A program made the position numbers and the translations under genes. The notes beneath the pieces were generated by a model. That model was not told where the DNA came from, ran no database searches, and worked only from the letters and a program-made list of their open reading frames with translations. This document shows, in pieces, positions 16,460 to 24,461 of a DNA stretch of 30,526 bases. This DNA is from Betaproteobacteria bacterium (GTDB lineage Bacteria; Pseudomonadota; Gammaproteobacteria; Burkholderiales; Casimicrobiaceae), in contig VBDA01000152.1 of the NCBI GenBank assembly GCA_005883655.1, forward strand, positions 1-30,526. Direction: 5' to 3'. Position 1 is the stretch's first letter. Every line of letters begins with the position of its first letter.

Positions 16460-16909
16460 TCAATGCGAGGCTACCTTCACATGCGTGCCTACGGCCTTGA
16501 GCAAACTCTCTTTTGTAAACGGCTTGGTTAAATATTGATCCGACCCCACCATACGGCCTCGCGCGCGATCAAACAAACCGTCCTTCGAGGAAAGCATGAC
16601 CACCGGCGTCTGATGAAAGCGCGTGTTTTTCTTGATCAGGGCGCATGTCTGGTAGCCATCGAGCCGAGGCATCATGATGTCGACAAATATCATGTCGGGC
16701 TGATGGTCGGTGATCTTGCACAAGGCGTCGAAGCCGTCTTCGGCCAGAATGACCGTGCAGCCTGCCTGGAGCAGAAAAATCTCGGCACTTCGACGAATCG
16801 TGTTGCTATCGTCGATCACCATGACTTTTACTCCCGACAGTGCGGCTGGTTCCATTTCAATATTCCCCGCGTTTTCCGGTAAAGCAGCGTGTACCGCTGA
16901 CGTTTCCAT
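16460..16909 (-). CDS. pilG: PilG, CheY-like response regulator
   Basis: Single receiver-domain protein of the Chp system that promotes type IV pilus extension when phosphorylated by PilL. Motifs: VKVMVIDDSNTIRRSAE (acidic pocket), MIFVDIMMPRLDGYQT (phospho-acceptor Asp), VVMLSSKDG and YLTKPFTKESLL (conserved Lys). The ATG at 16909 has GGGGTAGGA just upstream and gives 149 residues. A later ATG at 16855 with GGGGA also fits and gives 131, nearer the usual 135. The frame extends further upstream but crosses the promoter. It is the first gene of the pil cluster and is followed by pilH after 43 nt. Confidence 0.93.
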   Translation of the reverse strand: METSAVHAALPENAGNIEMEPAALSGVKVMVIDDSNTIRRSAEIFLLQAGCTVILAEDGFDALCKITDHQPDMIFVDIMMPRLDGYQTCALIKKNTRFHQTPVVMLSSKDGLFDRARGRMVGSDQYLTKPFTKESLLKAVGTHVKVASH

Positions 16910-16953
16910 TCCTACCCCGCCAAAGTTTGCCACGGATATGGTGAAATGCCTAG

Positions 16954-16969
16954 AGCATAATCCTTGCCA
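16954..16969 (-). promoter_or_regulatory. Sigma-54 promoter candidate for pilGHIJL
   Basis: On the minus strand the 16-mer TGGCAAGGATTATGCT matches the RpoN consensus TGGCACRNNNNTTGCW at all but two fixed positions. It has the essential GG and GC dinucleotides exactly ten bases apart. A start about 12 bases downstream of the GC would fall near 16942, giving a leader of roughly 33 bases before the pilG ATG at 16909. The site lies in the only non-coding stretch between ilvA and pilG. No enhancer-binding-protein site is recognised. The match is visible; its use is inferred. Confidence 0.6.
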
Positions 16970-17052
16970 GAACCGCGAAACTCCTGCCGGTTGAGGGATT
17001 TGCAACAAGACTTTCGCGGATTAGAGGGACTATCTGCCGCAATTGGGCACCT

Positions 17053-18567
17053 TCAGCGCCCAAGAAACATGCGATAGGCCGGATTTGCCGTCTCTTCGAC
17101 GCTTGGGTACCCCAGACGACCCAGAAATTCATGGAATGCCCCCTTTTCCGACGGTGGAACCTGCATTCCGACCAAAACTCGCCCATAATCGGCGCCGTGG
17201 TTGCGGTAATGGAACAAACTGATGTTCCACCCGCGACTCATGCTGTTCAAAAACTGCATAAGCGCCCCGGGACGTTCCGGAAACTCGAAGCGGTACAGGA
17301 TTTCGTTTTCCGCGGCCGGCGCGTGTCCGCCGACGAGATGCCTGACGTGAACCTTGGCCATCTCGTTGTTCGACAGGTCGTAGGCCTCGATCCGGCGCTT
17401 GTGCATCGCGCGAAGCAGTTCCGCGGTTTCGTGCCGGTCGCTCACCTCGATACCCACGAACAGGTGTGCGATCTTGGAGTCGGCATATCGATAGTTGAAC
17501 TCGGTGACATTGCGCTTGCCGAGCAGCGCGCAGAATTGCCGGAAGCTGCCCGGCCGCTCAGGGATGGTCACCGCGAGAATCGCCTCGCGCTCCTCCCCCA
17601 GCTCGGCTTGCTCGGCGACGAATCGTAAGCGGTCGAAATTCATGTTCGCACCACAAGCGATCGCAACCAGCGTTCGGTCGCGAAAGCGGTGGCGCTCGCA
17701 CCAGAGCTTCAGACCGGCGACCGACAGCGCTCCCGCAGGCTCGAGAATCGATCTCGTGTCCTCGAATACGTCCTTGAGCGCCGCGCAAATGGCGTCGGTA
17801 TCGACCAGCACGATGTCATCGACCAGTTTGCGGCAAATGCGGAATGTCTCCCTGCCTACCTCTCTGACCGCCACGCTGTCGGCAAACAGTCCGACATGGG
17901 CGAGCTTGATGCGGCGTCCCGCGGCGATGGAGCGCGCCATCGCGTCCGCGTCCGTGGGCTGGACGCCGATGATCTTGATTTCAGGGCGCACCCGTTTCAC
18001 GTACGAGGCGACGCCGGAGATCAGGCCGCCGCCGCCGATGGCGACAAAAATGGCATCGATGGGCGCCTGCCATTGGCGCAGGATTTCGACTGCGATCGTG
18101 CCCTGACCGGCTATTACATCGGGGTCGTCGTAAGGATGAACAAATGTCGCTCGCTGCGATTTCTGGAGCTTGAGCGCATGGGCATACGCGTCGCTGAACG
18201 TATCGCCGTGCAGCACGACCTTCGCTCCGCGCGCTTCGACTGCCTGGATCTTGATCGAGGGGGTCGTGATCGGCATCACGATCGTCGCCTTGCAGGAGAG
18301 CTTCTGCGCCGCAAGCGCCACGCCTTGCGCGTGATTCCCCGCTGACGCGGTGATGACACCGCGCGCACGCTCGGCGGCCGAAAGCTGGGCCATCTTGTTA
18401 TACGCGCCACGCAGCTTGAATGAAAAAACGGGCTGCTGGTCCTCGCGCTTGAGCAGGACTCGATTGCCGATGCGGCGCGACAGCGTCGGCGCGAGGTCGA
18501 GGGCTGACTCGATGGCGACGTCGTAGACCTTCGCGGTCAGGATCTTCTGCAGATAATCAATAGCCAT
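17053..18567 (-). CDS. ilvA: Threonine ammonia-lyase, biosynthetic (threonine deaminase)
   Basis: PLP enzyme that deaminates L-threonine to 2-oxobutanoate, the first step to isoleucine. The PLP lysine motif VFSFKLRGAYNKM is near residues 46-58. SAGNHAQGVALAA (phosphate/substrate loop) and VAIGGGGLISGVASYVK (glycine loop) follow. Two regulatory ACT-like domains form the C-terminus (ILAVTIPERPGSFRQFCALL and YRFEFPERPGALMQFLNSM), as in the feedback-inhibited biosynthetic form. I chose the ATG at 18567 (504 residues), because MAIDYLQKILTAKVYD matches the usual N-terminus. A GTG at 18579 adds four residues. The gene appears intact. It is divergent from ppx across about 105 bases and ends 143 nt before the pilG start. 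Confidence 0.96.
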   Translation of the reverse strand: MAIDYLQKILTAKVYDVAIESALDLAPTLSRRIGNRVLLKREDQQPVFSFKLRGAYNKMAQLSAAERARGVITASAGNHAQGVALAAQKLSCKATIVMPITTPSIKIQAVEARGAKVVLHGDTFSDAYAHALKLQKSQRATFVHPYDDPDVIAGQGTIAVEILRQWQAPIDAIFVAIGGGGLISGVASYVKRVRPEIKIIGVQPTDADAMARSIAAGRRIKLAHVGLFADSVAVREVGRETFRICRKLVDDIVLVDTDAICAALKDVFEDTRSILEPAGALSVAGLKLWCERHRFRDRTLVAIACGANMNFDRLRFVAEQAELGEEREAILAVTIPERPGSFRQFCALLGKRNVTEFNYRYADSKIAHLFVGIEVSDRHETAELLRAMHKRRIEAYDLSNNEMAKVHVRHLVGGHAPAAENEILYRFEFPERPGALMQFLNSMSRGWNISLFHYRNHGADYGRVLVGMQVPPSEKGAFHEFLGRLGYPSVEETANPAYRMFLGR

Positions 18568-18672
18568 CGCGCTGCTCACGCCAGATCAATCAAGCGCCGA
18601 GCGTAGCAGAAAGGTGCGGCCTGCCAAAGCCAGCAACGCCGCAGGCGCTGGGGCTTTCTGCTAGTGTATTAA

Positions 18673-20181
18673 ATGATGGCAACCTCCTCTTCCGGCCATT
18701 CGAACCGCGAGAGCCGCGTGACCGCCGCGACGCTTGCCGTCGTCGATCTCGGATCGAACAGCTTTCGGCTCGAGATCGGCCGCGTTGAAGGCGGCCAGAT
18801 CTACCGGCAGGACACGTGGCGCGAGACGCTGCGCTTCGGCGCCGGCCTCGACAGCGATGGACGAATCAAGCCTGCCGCGATGAAAGCCGCAATCGAATGC
18901 CTGAAGCGCTTCCGCGAGCGCCTTTCCGGCGTGCATCCATCCGCCGTTCGCGCCGTCGCGACCAACACTTTTCGAGTGGCGAAAAACGCAAGCGAGTTTC
19001 TGCCGCAGGCGGAGCGCGCGCTGGGCTGTCCGATCGACGTCATCGGCGGGCACGAGGAAGCGCGTCTGATCTACCTGGGGGTCGCACATGTGTTGCCGCC
19101 GTCAGCCGCGCCGCGTTTGGTCATCGACATCGGCGGTGGTTCGACGGAGCTCATCATCGGTCGCGGGCTCGAGCCCGAGCGCCTCGAATCGTTGAAAATC
19201 GGATGCGTGGGCATGACGCAGCGCTTTTTCGACAGCGGGAAAGTCACCGCCGAGGCGTTCGAAGCGGCGGAGATGGCGGCACGGGTCGAGGTCGAAGCGA
19301 TCGCGAGTGAATTCGGCCCGAGCCATTGGCGCGATGCCTTTGCTTCCTCAGGCACCGCGGCGGCGCTCGCGGAAATCCTTGAGCAGAACGCGTTTTCACT
19401 GCGCGGAATAACGGCGGGCGGCCTTGCCCGCTTGAAGAAACGCATGATTCAGGCAGGCAACGTTCATCGTTTGCACATCAGCGCGCTCAAGCCAGAGCGC
19501 GCGCCGGTTCTGGCCGGCGGGCTGGCGATCATGACCGTGGCAGTCGCCGAGCTTAGGATACCGCGGATCGACCCGGTCGGCGGCGCACTGCGGCTCGGCG
19601 TTCTCTACGATTTATTGGGGCGTACGATCGACGAGGACGTCCGGCAAAAGACGGTCGAACGCTTCGTCGACCGCTACCGTATCGAACGGGCGCATGCGGC
19701 GCGCGTTGCGGCGCAGGCCGTGGCGCTTTACCAGCGCATCGCGCCCGATCGGGATCCCGCACCCACGCAGTTGCTGGCATGGGCGGCGCTGCTGCACGAA
19801 ATCGGCATGTCCGTAGCGCATTTGGGCTTTCACAAACATGGCGCGTACATTCTGCAGCACGCCGACATGCCCGGCTTTTCGGCAGGCGAACAATCGCGGC
19901 TGGCCGTTCTGGTGTACGGCTGCCGTGGCGGCCTTGTGAAAGTAAGCGCTGCGCTGGGCGACCCGCAGCTGCGCGCGCAGTTGCTCTCGCTAAGGCTCGC
20001 GGTTCTCTTTCATCATGCGCGCACGGTCATTGCGCTGCCGCGCGTACTGGTTACCGGCGGCGGGCGCATCGGCGTCGGCATATCCGCGCGTTGGCTCGCG
20101 AAACATCCGCTGACGGCGCACCTGCTGGCGAAGGAGCGCCGTCAATGGAAGGAATTGGGCCATCCTTGGAAGAATGTCTGA
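18673..20181 (+). CDS. ppx: Exopolyphosphatase (Ppx/GppA family)
   Basis: Cytoplasmic enzyme that removes terminal phosphate from polyphosphate; relatives also hydrolyse pppGpp. The N-terminal ASKHA fold shows VVDLGSNSFRLEIGRV and LVIDIGGGSTELIIG (phosphate-binding loops), plus TNTFRVAKNASEF and GHEEARLIYLG. A C-terminal HD-like domain has LLAWAALLHEIGMSVAHLGF and HKHGAYILQHADMPGFS. The 502-residue length fits the family. The start is the ATG at 18673, with no visible Shine-Dalgarno sequence; a GTG at 18718, directly before the conserved VVDLGSNSF region, is an alternative. It converges on sixA with a 22-nt gap, and ppk lies just beyond, so polyphosphate breakdown and synthesis genes face each other. 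Confidence 0.93.
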   Translation: MMATSSSGHSNRESRVTAATLAVVDLGSNSFRLEIGRVEGGQIYRQDTWRETLRFGAGLDSDGRIKPAAMKAAIECLKRFRERLSGVHPSAVRAVATNTFRVAKNASEFLPQAERALGCPIDVIGGHEEARLIYLGVAHVLPPSAAPRLVIDIGGGSTELIIGRGLEPERLESLKIGCVGMTQRFFDSGKVTAEAFEAAEMAARVEVEAIASEFGPSHWRDAFASSGTAAALAEILEQNAFSLRGITAGGLARLKKRMIQAGNVHRLHISALKPERAPVLAGGLAIMTVAVAELRIPRIDPVGGALRLGVLYDLLGRTIDEDVRQKTVERFVDRYRIERAHAARVAAQAVALYQRIAPDRDPAPTQLLAWAALLHEIGMSVAHLGFHKHGAYILQHADMPGFSAGEQSRLAVLVYGCRGGLVKVSAALGDPQLRAQLLSLRLAVLFHHARTVIALPRVLVTGGGRIGVGISARWLAKHPLTAHLLAKERRQWKELGHPWKNV

Positions 20182-20203
20182 CCTCTGCTGCGCGCCGTCC
20201 GCT

Positions 20204-20656
20204 TCAAACAAAATCCGGACCGATAACAACGCGTACCACTACCGCAGTGGAGTTTTCACGTACGCGGTTGGAAAGCCACCACACCGCGCCCTTGCGCACG
20301 CTCCAGGCAGCGTCCTGCTCGGAAAGCAGAAAAGCCGCAACTTCACCGAGCGTGGGCTGATGCCCGACGATGAGCACGGGTTCTCGCGCGTCGGGCCAGC
20401 CGGCTGTTGCCAGAACCTCGCTAACCGAAGCGCCGGGCGCGAGCTCGGGCACGGTCCGGAATTTGCGCTTCAGCGCGAGAGCGGTTTGTTGAGCGCGATC
20501 GGCCGGGCTCACCAATATTTTGCAGGTGTCAGGAAGATGATTGTCCAGCCAGATCGCCATTCTTTCGGCCTGCTTGATGCCTTTGGCGGTGAGCCGGCGG
20601 CCAAGATCCGGCTCGCCCGGCTCCGCTTCGGCATGGCGCCACAGGATCAGATCCAT
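20204..20656 (-). CDS. sixA: Phosphohistidine phosphatase SixA-like
   Basis: A 150-residue histidine-phosphatase-superfamily protein. The catalytic motif LWRHAEAEPGEPD is at the N-terminus (RHxE variant of RHG). The second arginine lies in LVSPADRAQQTAL, and the second histidine motif is VLIVGHQPTLGEV. This short form corresponds to SixA, which removes phosphate from phosphohistidine on signalling proteins. The ATG at 20656 (MDLILWRHAE) fits the family start; the frame is open further upstream but overlaps ppk and is not protein-like. It follows ppk by 19 nt, so it is the last gene of the kinase-phosphatase-dnaQ-ppk run. What it dephosphorylates here is unknown. Confidence 0.88.
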   Translation of the reverse strand: MDLILWRHAEAEPGEPDLGRRLTAKGIKQAERMAIWLDNHLPDTCKILVSPADRAQQTALALKRKFRTVPELAPGASVSEVLATAGWPDAREPVLIVGHQPTLGEVAAFLLSEQDAAWSVRKGAVWWLSNRVRENSTAVVVRVVIGPDFV

Positions 20657-20675
20657 GGAGAGTGCCGAGAGCTCA

Positions 20676-22825
20676 TCACTCCGGGCTCTTCCTTTCAGCC
20701 AGCAGGTCGAGCAGCTCCTGCTGCGCCGACCTGGCCCGACCGCGCGGCCTGCCGCGCTGGTAGCAGCCGTCCTCGCCGAGCTCCCACGCGTCGCGGGTGT
20801 CGGTAAGGTAGGGCTTGAGTCCTTCGGCGATGACGCGCGCCTTGAGTTCAGGGTCGAGTACCGGGAACGCAACTTCAATGCGGCGGAACAGATTTCGGCC
20901 CATCCAGTCCGCGCTGGCGAGATAGACGTCCTGTTTCCCGTCGTTCTCGAAATACCATATGCGGTGATGCTCGAGAAATCTGCCGATGATGGAGCGCACG
21001 CGAATACGATCCGAAACCCCTTTGACCCCCGGACGCAAGCTGCAAGCGCCGCGGACTATCAGATCGATCTCGACACCTGCCTGTGACGCCGCGTAAAGCG
21101 CTTTTATCACCGCTTCCTCGACCAGCGCATTCATCTTGGCGATGATATGCGCCCGCTTGCCTTCTTTGGCATGCTTGAGCTCGCGACGTATGGATTCCAG
21201 AACGTGCCGATGCATGGTGAACGGCGCCAGCCAGATCCGTTTCAGCTTGTTGGCCTTGGCGAGGCTGGTGATGTGTAGGAATACCTCGTCGACGTCGGCG
21301 CAGATCTCGGCGTTGCTGGTGAGCAGTCCGAAATCGGTGTACTGCCGCGTGGTGCGCGGGTGGTAGTTGCCGGTCCCCAGGTGTGCATAGGGCTGTAGCT
21401 TAGATTTCCCCGAGGCGTCATTTTCCCGGCGCAGCAGCAAAGCCATCTTGGCATGCGTCTTCAGACCGAAGACACCGTAGACGACCTGCGCGCCTGCCTG
21501 CTCGAGGCGCTCCGCCCAGTTGATGTTGGCCTCCTCATCGAAGCGCGCAAGCAGCTCGACCACCACGGTAACTTCCTTGCCCCGCCGTGCCGCTTCGATT
21601 AGAGCCTCCATCAGCACCGAGTTGACGCCGGTGCGGTAGACCGTTTGCTTGATGGCCAGCACATCGGGGTCCTCGACCGCTTTAGATGCAGGAGCACGTC
21701 ACGCTGACGGATCACGGCGAGGATGTCGGTCTGGTCGGTCAGGCGAGCGGGCACTCCTTGCAGAAACGCCGGATATTTGTACTCGTCGAGATCGGCCTCG
21801 TCGACGAGCGCGGCCATCCGCGCCAGATTAACCGGGCCGTCGCACCGGTACAGATCGAATTCCTGCAACTCGAATTGATGCAGCAACAGCTGCGCCAGAT
21901 GTTGTGGGCAGCCCGCGGCGACTTCGAGCCGCACCGCGAGACCGAACTGACGCTGCGGAAGTTCTCCCTGCAGCGCCTGGCGCAGATTCTTGACCTCCTC
22001 CTCGTCGAACCATAGGTCGGCGTCGCGGGTGACTCGAAATTGCGAATAATTGATGACTTCGCGACCCGCGAACAATTCGTTCAAATGCGCGTGGATGATC
22101 GACGACAGCAGAACGAAAGTGTTCGTCGTCGCCACATCCGGCGACAACTGGATCACCCGCGGCAGCACGCGCGGCGCCTTGACGATGGCGATCGAGGTGT
22201 CGCGACCGAACGCGTCGCGGCCCGACAGCTCGACAATGAAGTTGAGGCTCTTGTTGACGACTTGGGGAAAAGGATGGGCGGGGTCGAGTCCGATCGGCGT
22301 CAACAGCGGCTTCACTTCGCGCCTGAAATACTCGGTCACCCACTGTCGCTGCGCTTCATTGCGGTCCACGTTGCGCAAGAGCCGGATCCCAGCGGCAGCC
22401 AGCGCCGGGAGGACCTGGCCGTTGAGCGTGCGGTACTTCTCGGCAACCAGCGTTTGCGCCTCTTCGCTGATGCGGTTGAAGATCACGCGCATCTCATGCA
22501 GCGTCATTCCGGGCGCCGGCGCCTTGGCGCGAAGCTGCTCGCGCAGGCCAGCGACCCGTATTTCGAAAAATTCATCGAGATTGCTGCTGACGATGCAAAG
22601 GAAGCGCAGACGCTCCAGCAAAGGAACGCCCGGGTCTTGAGCAAGTGCCAACACCCGCCGGTTGAAAGCAAGCAGCGAGAGCTCGCGATTGATCAGCGGA
22701 GGATCGCGGGCCTTCATGGGATCTTCGGGTGCAGCGGCAATGGATACGGGTGCGACCAGCGGACCAGCAAGCTGATCATTAGGCCCGACGTTTGCGACAG
22801 CGATGTTACGAAGGCTGCTGGTCAT
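20676..22825 (-). pseudogene. ppk: Polyphosphate kinase 1 with an internal ~40-nt deletion and frameshift
   Basis: PPK1 makes polyphosphate from ATP at the inner membrane. The N-terminal ~380 residues are normal: LINRELSLLAFNRRVL, FLCIVSSNLDEFFEIRVAGL and LTPIGLDPAHPFPQV, through to IRQRDVLLH. The family then has a PY-x-SF-xx-V helix of about 15 residues, but here only five bases (21681-21685) separate DVLLH from AVEDPDVLAIKQTVYRTG, which continues in another frame. The C-terminal ~335 residues keep ARFDEEANINWAERL, LKTHAKMALLLRR (the autophosphorylated histidine) and RFLEHHRIWYFENDG. As read, the N-terminal product ends 30-odd codons past the break at 21611, so no active enzyme is made unless the deletion is an artefact. 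The start ATG overlaps the dnaQ stop (ATGA, 22822-22825); a later ATG before KARDPPLINRE is possible. Confidence 0.9.
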
Positions 22826-23523
22826 GTCGTCAGCGTAATCCACAGACATACCCCGCGGCATTCGCGCTGCAGTTCGGCGAGATAGGACCGATGCAGCTCC
22901 AGCTCGTCGGCTGAAGGCATCACCACGCGGACCGCGGCAAGCGTTTCCGCGGCCAGCATGCCGTCGATGATTGCCATGGGGACCGCGATATCGATCGTCA
23001 GCGATTCCTGTCCGCGGGTCATCGCGAGATAGACCTCGGCCAGAAGCTGGGCGTCGAGCATCGCGCCGTGCAGGGTCCGATGGGCATTCGCGACCCCGAA
23101 GCGTTCGCACAGCGCGTCGAGATTGTTCTTCTTGCCAGGAAAATGCTCGCGCGCCAGCGCAAGCGTATCGATGACGTCGGCGGCAATGGCGGCGACGGAC
23201 GGCAGACTTACCCGCTTCAGCTCTTCGTCGAGGAAAGCGATGTCGAACGGGGCGTTGTGGATGATCCACTCGGCGCCTTGCGCAAACTCGACAAATTCGT
23301 TCACGACATCGGCGAACTTCGCCTTGTCGCGCAGCATTTCCCAGGTGAGACCGTGAACATCGGTTGCACCGGAGTCGATCTCCCGCTCGGGGTTAAGGTA
23401 AAAGTGAATATGTCGACCGGTCGGCCGGCGGTTAACGAATTCGACGCCGGCGACCTCGATGATCCGGTGGCCCTGCTTGGGGTCCAGCCCGGTCGTCTCG
23501 GTGTCTAGAACGATCTGGCGCAT
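22822..23523 (-). CDS. dnaQ: DNA polymerase III epsilon subunit (3'-5' proofreading exonuclease)
   Basis: A 233-residue DEDDh exonuclease that proofreads for the replicative polymerase. Exo I is VLDTETTGLDP at residues 5-15, Exo II is HNAPFDIAFLDEEL, and Exo III is AHRTLHGAMLDAQLLAEVY with the catalytic His and Asp. FYLNPEREID and DVHGLTWEML are also typical of epsilon. The C-terminal tail beyond the nuclease domain fits the part that binds the alpha subunit, and the length is close to E. coli DnaQ (243). The ATG at 23523 lies ten bases after the PP2C stop, and the stop overlaps the ppk start by four bases. The gene is intact and its position in a signalling-gene run is notable. Confidence 0.95.
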   Translation of the reverse strand: MRQIVLDTETTGLDPKQGHRIIEVAGVEFVNRRPTGRHIHFYLNPEREIDSGATDVHGLTWEMLRDKAKFADVVNEFVEFAQGAEWIIHNAPFDIAFLDEELKRVSLPSVAAIAADVIDTLALAREHFPGKKNNLDALCERFGVANAHRTLHGAMLDAQLLAEVYLAMTRGQESLTIDIAVPMAIIDGMLAAETLAAVRVVMPSADELELHRSYLAELQRECRGVCLWITLTT

Positions 23524-23533
23524 CTAGGGCCTG

Positions 23534-24454
23534 TCAAGTCTTGTAACGCTTGATCGTTGCTTGGATTTCCGCAATTGCTCGCTCGATTTCGTCGTCGGTG
23601 AGATCCCGCTGTGCCCCCTTGCGGTCAGTCAGGGTCAGCGTGCGATCGATCTCGGTCTGGAACTGGCCCAAGCTCATCGTCTCGGTGATGGTCGTTGTCG
23701 GCTCGTCGGTCAGCGTTTCCGGGCCCCAGCGCACCACAATCAGCGACAGGTTATCGCCGTCGGAGCCGCCGCGCGCCTCGGCCTCGCGCATCAGCGCGGG
23801 CGACGACTTGAGAATCGGAGTGCCGGTCAGCGCACGTCCCATCTCTTCTTGAGGATAGACGCTCCATAGACCGTCGGTACACATCACGATAAGGTCGCCG
23901 TTGCGCAGCGGGGTGCGTCGCGAGAGATCGATGACCGGATCGACAAGTCCGCCCAAGCAGCTGAAGATCTTGTTGCGATCGGGATGATCGGCGACCTCAT
24001 GTGCGCCGATAATGCCCTGATCGAGAAGATACTGGACCTTGGAGTGGTCCTTGGTACGGCCGATCAGTCCGCCCTGCCGGAAAAGATACAGGCGCGAATC
24101 GCCGACATGCGCCCAATACGCATAGTTGGACTGAACGATGCACGCCACGAAAGTCGTTCGCGGCGTCTCCAGCATCGAGAACTGGCTGGCATAAGATCCC
24201 AAGGCCTGATGAGCGCGCACCATCGAATCCTGGAGGAACTTGAGCGGATTTTTGAGTGTCGGTTTCGATTCCTGCTGGAAGCGCTCGATGAACAGCCGGA
24301 CCGCGATCTGGGCGGCGATTTCACCACCTGCATGGCCGCCCATGCCGTCAGCGACCACCAGCAGCAGCGTGTCGCGGCTGTACGTGTACGCGAGGCGGTC
24401 CTGGTTGACCTTGCGTTGACCCTTTCGGCTTTCCTGAAAAATCGTAAAGCGCAC
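23534..24454 (-). CDS. PP2C-family serine/threonine phosphatase
   Basis: A 306-residue Mg/Mn-dependent PPM phosphatase. The metal-binding aspartates are visible in KVNQDRLAY, VADGMGGHAGGE, MCTDGLWSVYPQEE and GSDGDNLSLIVVRW. A ~60-residue charged C-terminal tail (rich in T, D, E and K after ETLTDEPTTT) follows the catalytic domain and may be a coiled or docking segment. The start is a GTG at 24454 with AGGTGG upstream; this ribosome site overlaps the TAG stop of the kinase gene seven bases away, so the two should be translationally coupled. By position it is the partner of the Ser/Thr kinase. No membrane segment is seen, so it is cytoplasmic. Confidence 0.93.
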   Translation of the reverse strand: MRFTIFQESRKGQRKVNQDRLAYTYSRDTLLLVVADGMGGHAGGEIAAQIAVRLFIERFQQESKPTLKNPLKFLQDSMVRAHQALGSYASQFSMLETPRTTFVACIVQSNYAYWAHVGDSRLYLFRQGGLIGRTKDHSKVQYLLDQGIIGAHEVADHPDRNKIFSCLGGLVDPVIDLSRRTPLRNGDLIVMCTDGLWSVYPQEEMGRALTGTPILKSSPALMREAEARGGSDGDNLSLIVVRWGPETLTDEPTTTITETMSLGQFQTEIDRTLTLTDRKGAQRDLTDDEIERAIAEIQATIKRYKT

Positions 24455-24461
24455 GCGCCAC

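Noticed and set aside
17043..17063. TTGGGC/GCCCAA stem at the ilvA stop as a terminator
   Set aside because: No T-run follows on the minus strand and the stem includes the last codons; read-through is not excluded, but there is no intrinsic terminator signature.
21611..23269. Upstream extension of the ppk frame to 23269
   Set aside because: The part before 22825 lies across dnaQ in another frame, is Arg-rich and has no family resemblance.
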